64,000 nucleotides of DNA from the NCBI RefSeq assembly GCF_964355755.1, contig NC_092671.1, forward strand, positions 17,944,001-18,008,000, read 5' to 3'. The notes under the pieces were generated by a model. That model had not been told where the DNA came from. It searched no databases and worked only from the letters and a program-made list of their open reading frames with translations. This document shows, piece after piece, positions 1 through 12,920 of this stretch. The stretch's first letter is position 1. Each line of letters starts with the position of its first letter. The translations under genes and the position numbers were made by a program. The stretch is from Antedon mediterranea (taxonomy: Eukaryota; Echinodermata; Crinoidea; Comatulida; Antedonidae).

Positions 1-931
1 GGCTTAAATTAAAACTTACTTTCGAACATTTTTTGAATATCTACTTGCTATCCGTAATGATTGGCGTATCCTTGAAATGCCAAACATTTTAAATTAAATG
101 AGATTATTCGTAGCGAAAAAAAAACACCAAAAAAACCGGTATCTGTTGCTGACCTTTGACACATCACCGGTTTGATCCATCCCAGCAAGCTTTTGAAACA
201 ATTTCCGCTGACCTCGTGTTTTCCAGGTCAACAGTTTCACACACTGATAATTGGTAAATAAACAAACAATACACATGGAAACCAACCAAACAATCCAACC
301 GATCAGAGAAGAACGGTAGGCTGATAAAACAGTGAACACTCTCGGTTATCAAGAACATGTGGATGTATGACAGGACTATTAGTAATATTATGACGATATA
401 GGATATGGTAAGTTTCAGAAGGCACAGTGACAATAATTAAGTCTCCAATTTAATTAGACTAGCCTATAAATGTATGTAGGTCGGCAATATTAATAAAATA
501 GTCTACTTAAATTGTCTAGTTAGTAATAGATAGGATAGACAATGTCAATATGGTAGCCTAATACTGGTAGTACATAGATAGTCATAGAGTTATAGGTGGT
601 GATAACTAAGGCTAATCCTCCTATCCTGCCACCTCCAGGTTCTAAAGTTAGGCCTACTAACTGCTAGTACTACTACTAGACCAACATTATAAATCTTTTT
701 TCAACTATGAATTGTAAGTCATTCCTTCCTAACGAAAGGTGCATGTGTGCCATGTAGTTTTGGGTATGCCAAGACTGAAGAGGCTAGGATAGGACCTGGT
801 ACTAGTAAACTGTAAGTATATCCCCAAAATATTTACTGTATTATTAATTAACCAAAATTATACTCATAATATAATATCTAAAATGTTTCCTTGAATTTAA
901 AATTGTTCTAAATGTTTGTTTAATTTTATAG
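1..931. other. Upstream non-coding sequence, no gene seen
   Basis: I see no supportable coding region here. Open stretches on the minus strand at 94-433 have no splice context or recognisable motif. The segment ends in an AG acceptor at 930-931 (TTTAATTTTATAG), 33 bases before the start codon of the VWA gene. An upstream 5'-UTR exon may therefore exist here or to the left of the window. One copy of the TAGGCCTA word lies near 650. Confidence 0.5.
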
Positions 932-963
932 ATAGCCTAAATTGAACAGAAAACATTAATAAA

Positions 964-3900
964 ATGTCATCTTTTTCTATAATGAAACCACGTGGTATAA
1001 CCACAATATTTGGAGAACTGGAGGAAAAAAATGTTACTTTCCTTATCAACACAGCAGAGAGCATGTTTACTTATCTTAACATTGTAAAGGAAGAATTAAT
1101 AGAAGTGTTACTGGCAAGAGCATACAAGCAGAAAGATACAAGCTTTAACATAATGGAGTATTCGACTGAGGTTACTCCTTGGGCGGATAAACTAGTACGC
1201 TGTACACCACAGACTGTTACACTGGCTGCAGATTGGGTGAGGAAACTAACATGTAAAAAATGTTCAAATTTAAAAGATGCGTTAATAGCGACATACTCCG
1301 ATTCATCGTGTGATTCAGTCTATATTATTACAGATAGACTCCCGGATCAACGAACTGCAGATATTTTGCGTCAGGTACAATTATCCAGCGATGGCAGATC
1401 GATTCATGGGATCCTTTTTACCAGTTGTGAAGCAGATCCAGCCGCTTTAAAATTTTTCAAACAACTCTCAATTCAGACAGATGGTTCATTTCATGTTATC
1501 AGTGTTTCTCGCAACGGGCGTGTTGACGGTATAAGGCCTGTAGTAACAGTGGAAGACATACATGCACACACAATAGAATCTTTCGAGTCAGAACCTCTAG
1601 AAAAAACCGTACCAACCTCTATAATCCATCCCCCAGTAAGAACTGTTCAAGCATATTCTAACGATGATGTCGTTCCAAACACTAGTATTGTTACAATGAT
1701 AGACAATCCCCCAGAACTAACAACAACCACATATATGTCCGATGTTACCGAGACTGAAACTCGGAAATACTGCAGCGTGTCAACATCACTTGATCAAACC
1801 CCTGTGGAGGTTGTGTATGTAAGAGAGCCAACGACTATCGTTCACACTAGAGATCGTTACGTAGTACCTAATGTAGTATGGGAACCATGTCCACCGCATA
1901 TTGTTCACCCAGTTGTGCAAGACCTTGATGGAAATCTGTGTACAACAGCTGGGACATTAGTAACTGGTATGCGGGTTCTGGCTCGTAGAGATAATGACGG
2001 CTATTATTACATGGGTGTAGTGAAACAACAGGTAAGATGTTTAATGATTTGGTCCAACTCATTAAATTATTTTATATCTCACATTTTGGAATACTGTATG
2101 TAAAAGGTCCATTTACACTAGGAAGATAACGATTTATTATAACTAGTTAAATATGCATTTTTCCTACATAAAACAAAAGAAATATGAACATTTTTCATCC
2201 TAGAACTATAAGATAACCATTTATGTTGCCTTTGATGCAAGTAATATTTTCACAAGTCCAATAATATGACGTATATTTTAAATATTTTTTTAAAGGTTAC
2301 AATTAATAAGCGGTTTTTGATTGAATTCGATCAACGTCCATTTGGAGCAAGATCAAATAATCGGCTTCAAGAAACAGCAATTTATGACATCATCGGACAC
2401 AATGATGGCCTCCGTCATTGTGTTGTGACAGGAGATAGTGTTTTGGCACCATGTGACCATGTTCGGTATGCTCCTGGAACAGTTCTGGAGGGAACTGAAG
2501 GCAGGTCTGTTGGCAGTAAGTATATAAAAGATTTTTTTTAAACCACAATCAATGATTAATATTTGCAAATTCTTGAGGACCATCCTCTTAATCCATTTCT
2601 TCCACCTATTAGAATTTGTTATATTATATATAAATAATAATATATATATTATAAAATATTATTTGTATATGTCCCTTCAAAATGAACCAACACTCCTTTG
2701 ATCTCTGACTCCAAGCTAAGACCTCCCGCTTCCTCCATTCTACTTTTTCCCATGCTCTCACCTATAAGGTAAATATTAAACCCTTTTCTGCCCTCCTGGA
2801 TGATATCAAAATTTTTATTTGTATTTATATGGTTTCGTCTATTTAAGCCTCCTAACTGCCAGGGAGTATATATTTTTTTTGAGTCTCAGTTCATAAGGAA
2901 GATCTTTCATACTGTGTACAAGTTTGGGGTTCTGTACACCACCAGCACCTTCTTATTCTCATAATTTTTTTGTGTATTCAATGTAGATTCAACAGATACA
3001 GATCATCTAGTTGTCAGTTTCTTCAATGGTAATACCAAAAATGTTGCAAAACACACAGCTATTTGGTTAAAAAAAGCGCACTATGACCGAATCAAACTGG
3101 AAATTCAAATGCCTCTGTCTGCTAGAGAGTACCTGACTAATAGCCCACACTACCCATACCAAACACCTCCAGGGTACTATGTCACACCTCTACCTGCAAA
3201 ACCAGTGCCATACCAAACTCTGATAACAGGTAATTCATTTTTTATGTATTATTGTGTATCTTTCTTAAACATAATGTGAATTTTTGGAAAAAGCAATTCC
3301 TTGTGTTATTAATGTGCTTTTAGTATTTGTAAAGAGTTTCCAATAAAGATTTATTTGTCGATTTATAAAATGAAAACAAACAAAAACCAATATTTATTCT
3401 GCAGATTATACAAAGACACCAGTGCATACGGCAAGTACAGAGAAGTATCACAGCTTGAATTCTACTATTATACAAGAAAGTGTTGTTAAAAGTGAGGACG
3501 TGAATAAATATATACCTGGTAGCACGATGACCAAGAGTGAATTAGATGATAAAGTCAAAAAACAACTGATGGAGCACAAGATGGCAGCTAGTTATGACAG
3601 AGGTAGACTTTTAAACAGAGAGACTTTTGGTAGGAAGAGCGTATCTTTCCGTGAGAGCAATGAATTGGATAGTGGTATATGCTCTGCTTATGATGAGGAG
3701 GATTTCCTTGAAGATAAAACGAATGAAATGAAATTAAGTGACCTAACCAGCAGAATGACTCAGACGATACCGTTAAGAAATATTGGTGTTGGAACTGATT
3801 CTAGTTTACTATATCCAAAAAAATCAACATCATTATCAGAAAATAAACCAGATTGGAGGTACTGGGGAAAATCCTTAGATTCAAATGAACTGAAATTTAA

Positions 3901-5732
3901 TAGTGATGACCGTGGTCAGTTTCGTGAGACTGAAATTGAACAGCCGTTAGAAGTACGCATCCAACCAAACTTAAATGAAGCTGGAACTGTGAATTCTTCT
4001 GCTCTCTACAAATCAGTTGATTCATCGATTAAAAGTGATCGGGCAAGAATGGAATGGGCATTAAAACATACTAATCCATCTCAAACATCAGCAAAAATTG
4101 CTCCAGTCCCACCAGCAGCTACACGTTTTGGAAGGAAAGATGCAGCTCGTGAAGCGAAAGAACAGAGCTTTTTAGAATATCGACGCAAGCAGGTCATAAA
4201 TAGAGAGATGAGTTGGAAAGAGAAGGAATATCAAACTGCAGAGATGAAAGCTGCCAAAGAAGAGAGATACAGGTGAGGAAATTAGCAATATTTAACTTTA
4301 ACTTACTAAGGAAAGAAAATATTCATCTGGTAACTCACTCCGGTCTGGTGGTGGAACAATTCTTCTTAGAAATGGACTGTAAACTTGCCTGTGTGCACTT
4401 TAGAGAACCCAGTTCATCATTCAAGATGAGTAGGGGTGAACTGGTTTAGAAAATAGCACCTGTATCAGGGGGATTACCACCTATCTGATAGAAAAATGAT
4501 AAATTTACTATTGGAAACCTTGGCCACATGTGTCTAAAGACATGAAAATAACAGAACAGAATAATATAAAAATAAATACAAAATTTATTATGACTAACCT
4601 GACAGTTGATACAGATTATCAAATTTGTTTGCATTGATTTTTTTAATGATAAATTTACAGCAGTGTGTACTGTTTAATTTTATTTATATACAAGTATTAC
4701 TGTGAATAATCTAAACTGTCATTTTTATACATCAGGTCATACACAGCAGATGTCATAAGAAGAGATGTCGCACGACAAAAGGACAATGAGCAGAAACTGA
4801 AGCATGTACAAGAGGCTAAAAGAGCTGTCAGTGCAAGCATTACGAGGCACCAGCAAGAGAAAACTGACCAGCAATTGGAAAGAGATTATCTCCGCACGGA
4901 GGCTATAAGACAACAAAAACAACGCAGAGAAGACATTAGGATGCAGCGGCAAGCAGAGATAGAAGACACTGTGGCACGACGAAGAGTAAGTATCTGGTGT
5001 ATTAGATACATGAATGTGAACAGAATTGCTAAGGAATCTGGAGTGATTTAATGGTGTTTAGATATTCAATTTCTATTCAGTCTTTTGTTTTGGAATCTCT
5101 GGTGCAAAGAAAAGAACATTATGTATCTATTCTATGATATACTCTCATCTCAGGAAGCTATTTCACCTGCAGAGCATCTTTGACTCATTTATCAATACAT
5201 TTTCACTTGGATTAAGTCTACACATCAGGCCATGTAAAGGTCAGAGGTCCCAAGTTCGATTCTTGGTTGGATGATTCATTCATCATCTTCATCATCATAT
5301 TGTTTTTGAATCAGCTTTCTCCCTCTTCCAAGGGGTTACTGACTCGTTCTAGACTGCCACACCATCTATCCACTTATTCCTGTCTTGTGCATCATGTTCT
5401 TCCAAACCAACTTTCATACTTTCTTTCTCCAATTATAATTATTGTTAATTATTAGTATATTATTGATAATGAATTAAAATTATGTTAAATTTGTTCCTAC
5501 TCAATAGGCAATCAAAGATCAATTAACTCAGCAAAAATTGCAAGAGCACAGCATGGCTATAAAAGAGAAAAAAGAGCAGGAAATGACACGGGATCAAATT
5601 ATGCGGAATAAACAAATGGCAATACGTCAACGCTTTCAGGACATCGAGCAAGCCAATCAGCAGAAGAAAGATCTAAGGATGGCAGTGAGAGAACAGAAAT
5701 TCCACGAACTCAGATCACAAGTTCTACCATGA
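964..5732 (+). CDS. VWA and DUF4537 (Tudor-like) domain protein, six coding exons
   Basis: Predicted 957-aa protein. Exons are 964-2031, 2296-2515, 2987-3229, 3405-4272, 4736-4985 and 5508-5732; all introns are GT-AG and the frame is continuous throughout. Residues about 22-190 resemble the von Willebrand A domain of VWA3-type proteins, with a sheet ending in VYIITDRLPD and a later GILFTSCEADP. The metal site is degenerate: N29-T-A-E-S33 replaces DxSxS. Residues about 320-470 (VLARRDNDGYYYMGVVK, RFLIEFDQRP, LVVSFFNGNTK) match the DUF4537/Tudor-like region known from C11orf16 and VWA3B. Residues about 700-957 are rich in K, E, R and Q and look like coiled coil. The start was chosen because it lies 33 bases after a splice acceptor, so the 5' UTR is probably spliced. 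Function is unknown; the Tudor-like part suggests protein or nucleic-acid binding. Orthology to one human gene is not settled. Confidence 0.85.
2885..2966 (+). mobile_element. Degenerate LINE reverse-transcriptase scrap in intron 2
   Basis: Within the second intron of the VWA gene the plus strand reads HKEDLSYCVQVWGSVHHQHL. This resembles the post-catalytic SYCxQVWG block of CR1/jockey-type LINE reverse transcriptases. Nothing else of an element could be read with confidence on either side. The match is short and could be chance. Confidence 0.3.
5215..5300 (+). repeat. tRNA-derived SINE fragment (B-box like)
   Basis: The fifth intron contains AAGTTCGATTCTTGG followed by TTGGATGATTCATTCATC and an ATC-rich tail. 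The GTTCGATTC core is a good tRNA B-box. No A-box, cloverleaf or intact tRNA could be built upstream, so I read this as a SINE remnant and not a tRNA gene. Confidence 0.35.
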
Positions 5733-5883
5733 TTATAGTATATCGAAAGAAGCCCATGTCGAATATAAGTGGTTTGCAAAAGTAATCGCGAAAAGAAGCC
5801 CATCTCTAAATTAAACCCACTGGACTTCTTTTCGAGATAGACTGTACTGAATGTCAAAGGAATAGAAATGTATAATCGTTTTA

Positions 5884-5889
5884 AATAAA
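5884..5889 (+). terminator. Polyadenylation signal of the VWA gene
   Basis: AATAAA lies about 150 bases after the stop codon at 5730-5732, in AT-rich sequence and in the gene's orientation. It is the first such hexamer after the stop. Confidence 0.55.
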
Positions 5890-5995
5890 TATATTAATGA
5901 ATTAATTTCTGAAATTGATAGCCAATAATGAAAAACATTTACTTCTTGTAGAAAAGTCGTTAAAATACAACTCTAGAATCATAATAAACTCCGTC

Positions 5996-6490
5996 TTGCT
6001 ATGTTCCCACTAGGACGTACGAATAAGGCAAGTAATTTGACCGATCAAAAGAAAGAGTTCAAAATCAAATCAAAATGCGTTGCGTTGCGTCCCTATGTTG
6101 TGTACTATTGACAACAACCTTATCGCGTGATTTCCACTAGAGACGCAACGCAAGGACGTATACGCAAGTGACAGTTCGAATAACATATCGCTTGTTGTGA
6201 TTGGTCAATAACTACGTTTGGGTTACGACCATGTGATGCGTCTCTATAGTGTTGGAACCAAGTATGACGTAGGACGTAACGCAAGTAAGTGATTTGACCA
6301 GTCATAACCGATAGTTATTTTGAACTGTGGCTTGTGTTGCGTCTCTAGTGGAAACCAATCATTAAGCTTGGTTCCTACTGATTTAGACGCAACTTAATGG
6401 CGTAAGCGCAACGCCAAGTTGCCAAGAAAAAGTTCGGACCCGTCGCTTATGATTTGCCAAATAATGACGTTGCGTTCTTGTCTTACGTTG
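5996..6490. repeat. Cluster of degenerate MITE copies (AGCTTGGTTCC family)
   Basis: Several partial copies of one short inverted-repeat family lie together. Words such as TTGCGTCTCTAGTGG, AGAGACGCAACGCAAG, GGAACCAAG and AAGCTTGGTTCC recur in both orientations. More complete copies lie at 18811-18972, 19257-19664 and 55011-55156. The internal GATTGGTCAA word (a CCAAT box on the other strand) is shared. Individual boundaries cannot be fixed because the copies overlap and are worn. Confidence 0.6.
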
Positions 6491-8639
6491 TAATTGAGAA
6501 TTAAGCTTTAGCAGGGAAGGGGACGACTCATTTTTAGTGTTGTCTCCATTCTCACTCTTGTCTTGTAGGCCTATTTTACAATTTGATCGTGGTTTTCTAC
6601 AAATGATTTTTTTTTGCGAAAACAGTAGTTGCATTAACCTATTAACTAGATTATTTATAATTATTAATCAAAAGTGAATTTGTGGGTGTGTAATAATTAA
6701 TTTAATCTGCAGATTGTTCTAACACCACGCATATTAGTTTAACAAAGAACTAGAAATAGATTAAGTGACCAGTAGTTTAACGGAAGCAATGGGCATACAG
6801 TTTCTATTTGGATTCGGATCTGAACACAACACAATATTAATACACGGTATTAGTAGCCCACGCAATTGTTAATATGAAAATTATTAAACGTAAACGTAAG
6901 ATTATTAAACGTATTATATTTTTTGTAAGGTCACCCAACTTTTATTCAAAATTTTAAACCACCAGTTTTAATAGTTCAAACATATCAGTTATTGGATATT
7001 TAATTCAATACAAGATCGTAATCTTCATTCGGACTGTACGTTGTTGTATTGAACAATATCGTAATAATCAAATTATATATGTAATTTGTCGAGTTTGGTT
7101 CAGTGTAGGAGAAAGTAATGTATTGCTTTTTACGGTATATATTTGCAATATGTAAATAGTACATAGTGTAAGTTGAGGTAAATAATCATTGTATTCTGTG
7201 TTTTGACTCGTAAACTAGTTTAATAAATTGACTGTATGAGTGAGTATTCAAGGCATTAGACTCGTTTATTATCATTAACTATTTCTTTAATTGTCAAAAC
7301 CTACTATATTTGCCGAATAAATTGTTTATTTTATATAATGCAGGCTTTTGTGTCTCGCTGTTCTCCACCAGACGAAGGTCGAATTAGGGAAACTGAGGAA
7401 AGAGTGAAATTACAATTACAAATTACAATACATTCACTCTTCCCTGGTCAACTTTAACCAGTCTACTGCCGTATAAGCATTGATTTTACATTTCTTTTAA
7501 AGTTATAGGCCTACTGTTTTGTCTAACTGGTCACGAGTGGTTAGTGACCAGAGTGTTCTGGTTTTAATTTAAAAACCTGGAAACTCACGTTAGTGCGTGT
7601 GAACTCCGCAACAACACAATAGAAAGAGACATGACATGAAACATTTGAAATTGGTAATTTCAAAGTGTTTCTGTTTTCCAAAATAATACTGTTATTTAGT
7701 TCATAAAGATTGGTAAAATGCCTTTAATTCCAGTTTGCATTTCATAAAAATGACTAGACCAATCGCCAGAAATTGAAAGCCAAAGCATATTTGAAATGCC
7801 ACATTGTAGTCGGTAATGAAGTAACCTAAAATGGAAAAAATAATGGTCGGTTAGCTAGAATGATAAGTTTATTATCTTGACTTTTCTACTATTGGAAATG
7901 TATCAGGTCCATTTTCACGAATGACTACGATAACGTTTGTTCTTGAATGGAAGACATTTTTTCTCCATGCTTTTTGAAAATTTCAGAAATTCGTCAAGGC
8001 CTGCAGTTTTGGCAATTCTTAAAAAAATGGAAATCTCAAAAGCATGCTAATGGTCTAGTCCAAACTGTTAACTTAATCGAGGCCTATTGCCTCTGTCAAG
8101 CGAGTAGTACTATTGTGGGGTGGGCTGAGCCTAGAGTGTAGGGCCTCATGCTAGGCTATATATGGCTTGCTAGTAGTAGCAAATAACTTTTACAAAATAT
8201 GCCGACCGTAGATTTCTTTACATTTTGGGTCGCTCGGACTTAACTAAACTTTTTTTTGGTCCTTTTAACATATGTTATTAAAATGATTGGAGTAGAAAAT
8301 AATAAAGATACTTGGTAGGCCATGGATCTCTCTATTTCTACAGTAGTGCAATATAAGTCAGCCTTTTAAAACAAAATTTGACGGCCCCCGGATTAAGTTA
8401 ACATTTATATCATAGTATCCACTATTAGTTGAGCTTGAGATTTAGAGAGGCAATTTTTAATCAGAGTAGGCCTTTGTAGTTTATGAGTTATGGTAATTTA
8501 AAGCAGCGTGTGCATTCTCATTGGGACCAGTTTAAAGCATTTCGACAGATCCATCCTTACGGAACCTCGAAAGTCATTTAAAGGATAAATAGAAATCAGT
8601 TTGGAAGAAATTGTGTGTCTAAAGTAATTTTTAAATGAG
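6491..8639. other. Non-coding, little structure
   Basis: No gene is seen. An imperfect inverted repeat lies at 7395-7450 (GAGGAAAGAGTGAAAT and TTCACTCTTCCCTGG). It is related to the perfect palindrome at 37305-37330. Otherwise this is AT-rich single-copy-looking sequence with scattered AGGCCT words. Confidence 0.45.
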
Positions 8640-8908
8640 ATCTTACCTATTATAGCTGTAGTTAGAGCCCCAATACTTTCTGTTGAAATACCAAGCAATT
8701 CCCTAGTCCAAGTGTTCATCTCTTTTGACGAACATCACTGCCAAACTAACCAACACTTGCCACTGCCACCACCCATTGCAATGCTGATCCAATATAAAAC
8801 ATGTCCAATCTGTCCCAACATGTGAACACCATTATATGCAATAAATTCAGCAATCTGGATCGCCGCAAACATGTAATACCCGAGATGCATCAGTTTGACG
8901 AAAGAACG
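8640..8908 (-). pseudogene. Possible exon with one in-frame TGA, hydrophobic
   Basis: Reading the minus strand from an acceptor (TTAACTTTAG before 8908), a frame runs 57 codons to a TGA at 8735-8737. It then continues in the same frame through KEMNTWTRELLGISTES to a strong donor GTAAGATCTC just below 8641. The first part is hydrophobic (LGYYMFAAIQIAEFIAYNG, GQIGHVLYWISIAMGGGSG) and could form one or two membrane segments. I do not recognise the protein. It may be a broken exon, two unrelated frames (with the ATG at 8717-8719 as a true start), or chance. No matching neighbouring exons were found. Confidence 0.2.
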
Positions 8909-9469
8909 CTAAAGTTAATCTCATTATCATAGATGTTGCAGTAAATATGAGTAAAAAGTAACTCGTGCCGATGTGTGTAAAACTAGTAACATTAGCATAC
9001 GAGATTAAAAAAAGAAAAGCTGTTGTATTCAAACATTGACGTGTATAATGTACCCATAGGAATTCCTTTCAATAGAACGAAAAACAAAATGGATAAACAT
9101 GCCTGTTTTTGTTGGAGGCATGACTCACAAACAAAATTTGATCACACAAAAATTAAAGAGATTGATTTTTAGAATGTCTTGAATAATTACAATGTTATAT
9201 TTCGATATCAAAGCTAATACAGTTTGGTATATCATAGATTTTATTTAACAATGTCGTAATATTTCTCCATTTATCAATCTTTTTGCTTATTAAGTCAAGA
9301 TAATTGATTACGATATTGTCACAATAGAAGAGTATTTAAAAAAATAAACAATTGTCACATAGAAAATGCCAAATACGACTAGTTTAAGCCAATTAATGTA
9401 AAAACTAATACATGAACTATAACAGACTCTGTACCTATGTATTATAATAATATAGATTTACAGAGTTTG

Positions 9470-9640
9470 GGAACTTGCAGTGATGAAGGGCTAGTGTTGC
9501 CCGAAAGCTCTGGTAACATTTCTGGCTGTTTCACTTTATCGTTTTGATTTTGATATAGCTTTTTTTTGTATCTCATATTGAGATCCAGCCACTGATACCC
9601 ACAGCATTGTCATTTTGTCAGTAATTTGCCTTTGAATTTA
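9470..9640 (+). repeat. Penelope-like / hammerhead-type dispersed repeat, copy 1
   Basis: This copy contains TGATGAAGGGCTAGTGTTGC followed by CCGAAAGCTCTGGTAAC, then TTTCTGGCTGTTTCAC and, further on, CCAGCCACTGATACCCACA and CAGTAATTTGCCTTTG. The same order occurs in reverse at 57799-57950 and in part at 48980-49147 and 54572-54892. The GGGC/GCCC stem followed by GAAA and a short GC-TCT-GC hairpin resembles the hammerhead ribozymes known from Penelope-like elements. Here the core C is changed to G and an extra A precedes the stem, so catalytic activity is doubtful. The copy ends at a (TA)n run. Confidence 0.5.
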
Positions 9641-9661
9641 TATATATATATATATATATAT
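9639..9661. repeat. (TA)n microsatellite
   Basis: A short TA dinucleotide run abuts the end of the Penelope-like repeat. AT-rich runs abut the same end of the copies near 54.57 and 54.70 kb, so the run probably belongs to the family's tail. Confidence 0.7.
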
Positions 9662-11821
9662 CTAAAGTAAAAACTTATACCGAATAAAGTGATAGCCAAT
9701 GCAAACATTAATTTACTTCTAACCGCAGACAACATTGCAAGTGCTGAGCATGTCAGCCCACAACATATCCCCAAAGTCCATTAAAGAGCAGTGGCAACGG
9801 GACCTTTGAAATATAAACGCATGAAAACAAAATTATATTTGTTCGAAGTTCGAACTTAAGTTGTTCTTCATAAGTTGTGTTACTGCGTTATTGGAATTAT
9901 TGAAAACTTTTCAATACATGCAATTGTTATTTAATCATGTAAAACTATTACATGTTATCAAATCATTTAAATAAAGCACAATCTTATAATACAATTAAAT
10001 ATACCATTACTATACTGAATCTAAATTTCGTAAATCTTTATAGCGTTTTGTGCTCTGTAATATAAATTTTCTTTATATAGGCCTACTTAATTGTTTTATC
10101 ATATTTAGATTTTAACACAATACCAACATATTTTTTTATTATTTGGTTATAATACAGAGAAGCCGCACGCGCACATACTATGCAATTATTGTTTTGTTGA
10201 TAAAAAGATTTTATTTAATTATAGAATTGAAGGAAACCCGTCATCTTTTAATGTTTTTTTTATAAATAGATTAAAATTAAATTATCATGTAGAAAAAATA
10301 TTGCTTTTAAGAGAAATACAATATCTAAGTTTCAAAAAATTACTGGAAGATAATGAAATTACAAATAATATTTTGGGTTTGTAAAGTAAAAATAAAAAAT
10401 ATTGTATTTTGTTTAAATGTACAATTACAACTGCCATTTTTCGTTTAATAGAAATACAATACCTAATTTTCAGGGGAAAAAAAAGAAATTGCTAAGAATA
10501 ATGAAATTATATCGTATATAAAATTGAGGTTTATATGATGAATATATTTTAGTTAAGCCTTTTTTGATTGTTTTTTGTAGTTCCGTTTTGATTCGTGTGG
10601 GTTGTTTTGTAAGTTTTTTATTTTGTTTCAAAATGGTCTAAAAGTTGTAATACAGGAATGGTAAACATGTTAATCTTGATAACAATGATCAAATATTATC
10701 GATACTTTTAATAAACCTTATGTCTTCTGTGTAATATTTCATGTTTTAAAGGAATATATTACATAGTTCAACAATTGAAGGAAGAAAACAACAATTGAAC
10801 ATGGTTTCTTTCTAATCCGACCTTACTTTAATGGTAAGCCTTGTAATGGGCGTGTTTTTCAGAGATTAACGTCTGTAGGTTAAGACTGTGCTGTTCTGTT
10901 CTTTGACGTATGGTGTTTTTATCATAAATACATAAACTAATTTTGTAATTCATTAAAAAAAATGTGTTAATGGTTGCAGAAGTGTTCTTTGAAATTGTTT
11001 CTCGTCTTCCATTATATCCGTGTGACTCGAAAAAAAAAAAAACCCCAGCCTGAATTAATTTATAGTATCTTTATTGCTACATTCTTTTACCATTAACATA
11101 TACATTATTTGTGTAATGACAATGACAAATGTAAACAGTTGTCTTATAGTCAGAAAAGAGTGAAATTCTTCTTCGATGCTTAAACCATTGCAAGTGGGTT
11201 GGGGCAGTAGAATATATTAAATATCACCTAAATAAATTCCTGTCATTTGACAAATGTGGATCACATGGCGTGCAATAGTACGCACTATTAAATGATCGTT
11301 TAATAGTACTTTTTTGTACTGTGTACGAAAACATTTTTTTTTTCGCGTTTGGAAAATATTTTGTTCTATAACTATTACTTTTGAAATACAACAGCGCCAC
11401 CTATTTTGATACGATTTGAATGTTATGACTGGTTTAGCGTTGAGGGTACATTTTTAGATCGATATCTATGTACTAATTTAGATCAAAGGGCATTTAAATT
11501 AACTTTAGATCGTTTGTAGGATTTTGATTAATTAATGGGAACATCTCTACATAATTAGCCTAGATGAGTTCCAATTGTCTGTCGAAGTTTTGCCTTTCAG
11601 CCAAGATAGTACTTGGTATAGCCTAGGCCTGTTAGTATTAGGCTAAGCTTAGTCTAGGCGTTTTAGCATTTTAAAATCCATATAAATATATCATTTAATA
11701 TAATATTATTAAAAACCAAATGTTACTGTTTTAATCAATGTGATTTAAATGTAGGCCAGGCAAGGGCTACCCTTTATTTGATTCAAATGACAGGAATCTA
11801 TTTAGATTATATAAAACAAAT
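9662..11821. other. AT-rich non-coding stretch
   Basis: No gene, RNA gene or clear element is seen. A run of A near 11030-11042 and scattered AGGCCT words are the only simple features. Confidence 0.45.
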
Positions 11822-11941
11822 AATGATTGGTACAAATAATGTCATTTGGTGAATGATGAAAGGTTAAATATCAACTCGGCTTTACCTCTTTGATATATAA
11901 CCTTTCATCATTCACCTCATGCCATTATTTGTACCATTACA
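11822..11941. repeat. Inverted-repeat MITE-like element
   Basis: Two arms of about 52 bases face each other around a loop of about 16 bases. The left arm carries GGTACAAATAATG, then GTGAATGATGAAAGGTT; the right arm carries AACCTTTCATCATTCAC, then CATTATTTGTACC. Arm identity is about 90 percent by eye. Related words (ATTATTTGTACCATT, AACATTCATTATTTG) recur at 60325-60375. Confidence 0.65.
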
Positions 11942-11971
11942 CTCATAAACATTCATTATTTGTATAATATA

Positions 11972-12077
<106 letters not shown>

Positions 12078-12920
12078 TTTTCAAATACCAATAGAAGTGA
12101 GGAATGTGAATACAGTGTGTAGTATAGGAAAATCAGAATATATCCTAATACAATACCCAGATATGGTCTTTGTTAAGTATGAATGGCATATTTCCACCGT
12201 CCTATATATTTTTTTATATATAAAAAATGTAATATTACTGTATGTAAAAAATATTATTGTATAATATATCAAACGTATTTATTATACACCCTCCATGCTA
12301 ACTGTTTGATTAGAATTTGTAGGTTATAGGGATAATGAATGTATTGGAATGAAAACTTTAATGATGATTATTAATTTAATATAATATATACTACATGCAA
12401 TTACTTTCAACCCTGCGGATAATAATATAAGGCCTATTATAATTATTTATTGCACCAAAACATAGAACAAAATGAATTCATACTTCACCTCGCATTATCC
12501 ATACTATATCTTTGTTTAATTTATAACTAATTAATGCAAAATTAGTTGCTAATATTTTCCATTGTTTACCAACAGGGTTAAACGCCTAAAAGAATTGCAA
12601 AAACCAGATTTAAATATAAATCTACTACACCCAGGGATTGTTAAACAAAGCAACCAATGATCACTCCATTTTAAATACATCTATTAATCATGGCTTAATA
12701 AATAGATATCTATTAGGCCTATTACTGGTTTAATTTAATTATTATTAATTAGTATAGGACTTATATCTAACAAAAAATAAACTGACTGACTAACAATTGT
12801 TGTCTCTTAAATTCTGTCCAATTTATCAACACATTATGAAGATTAATAAGTTGAAAATATACGTTCGGACTTAAACATTCCGAAAAAGTTCCGATGGTGT
12901 TACATAATAACGCCATTAAT

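Noticed and set aside
94-433. Two overlapping minus-strand frames at the left edge
   Set aside because: Short, hydrophobic, no splice sites or motifs.
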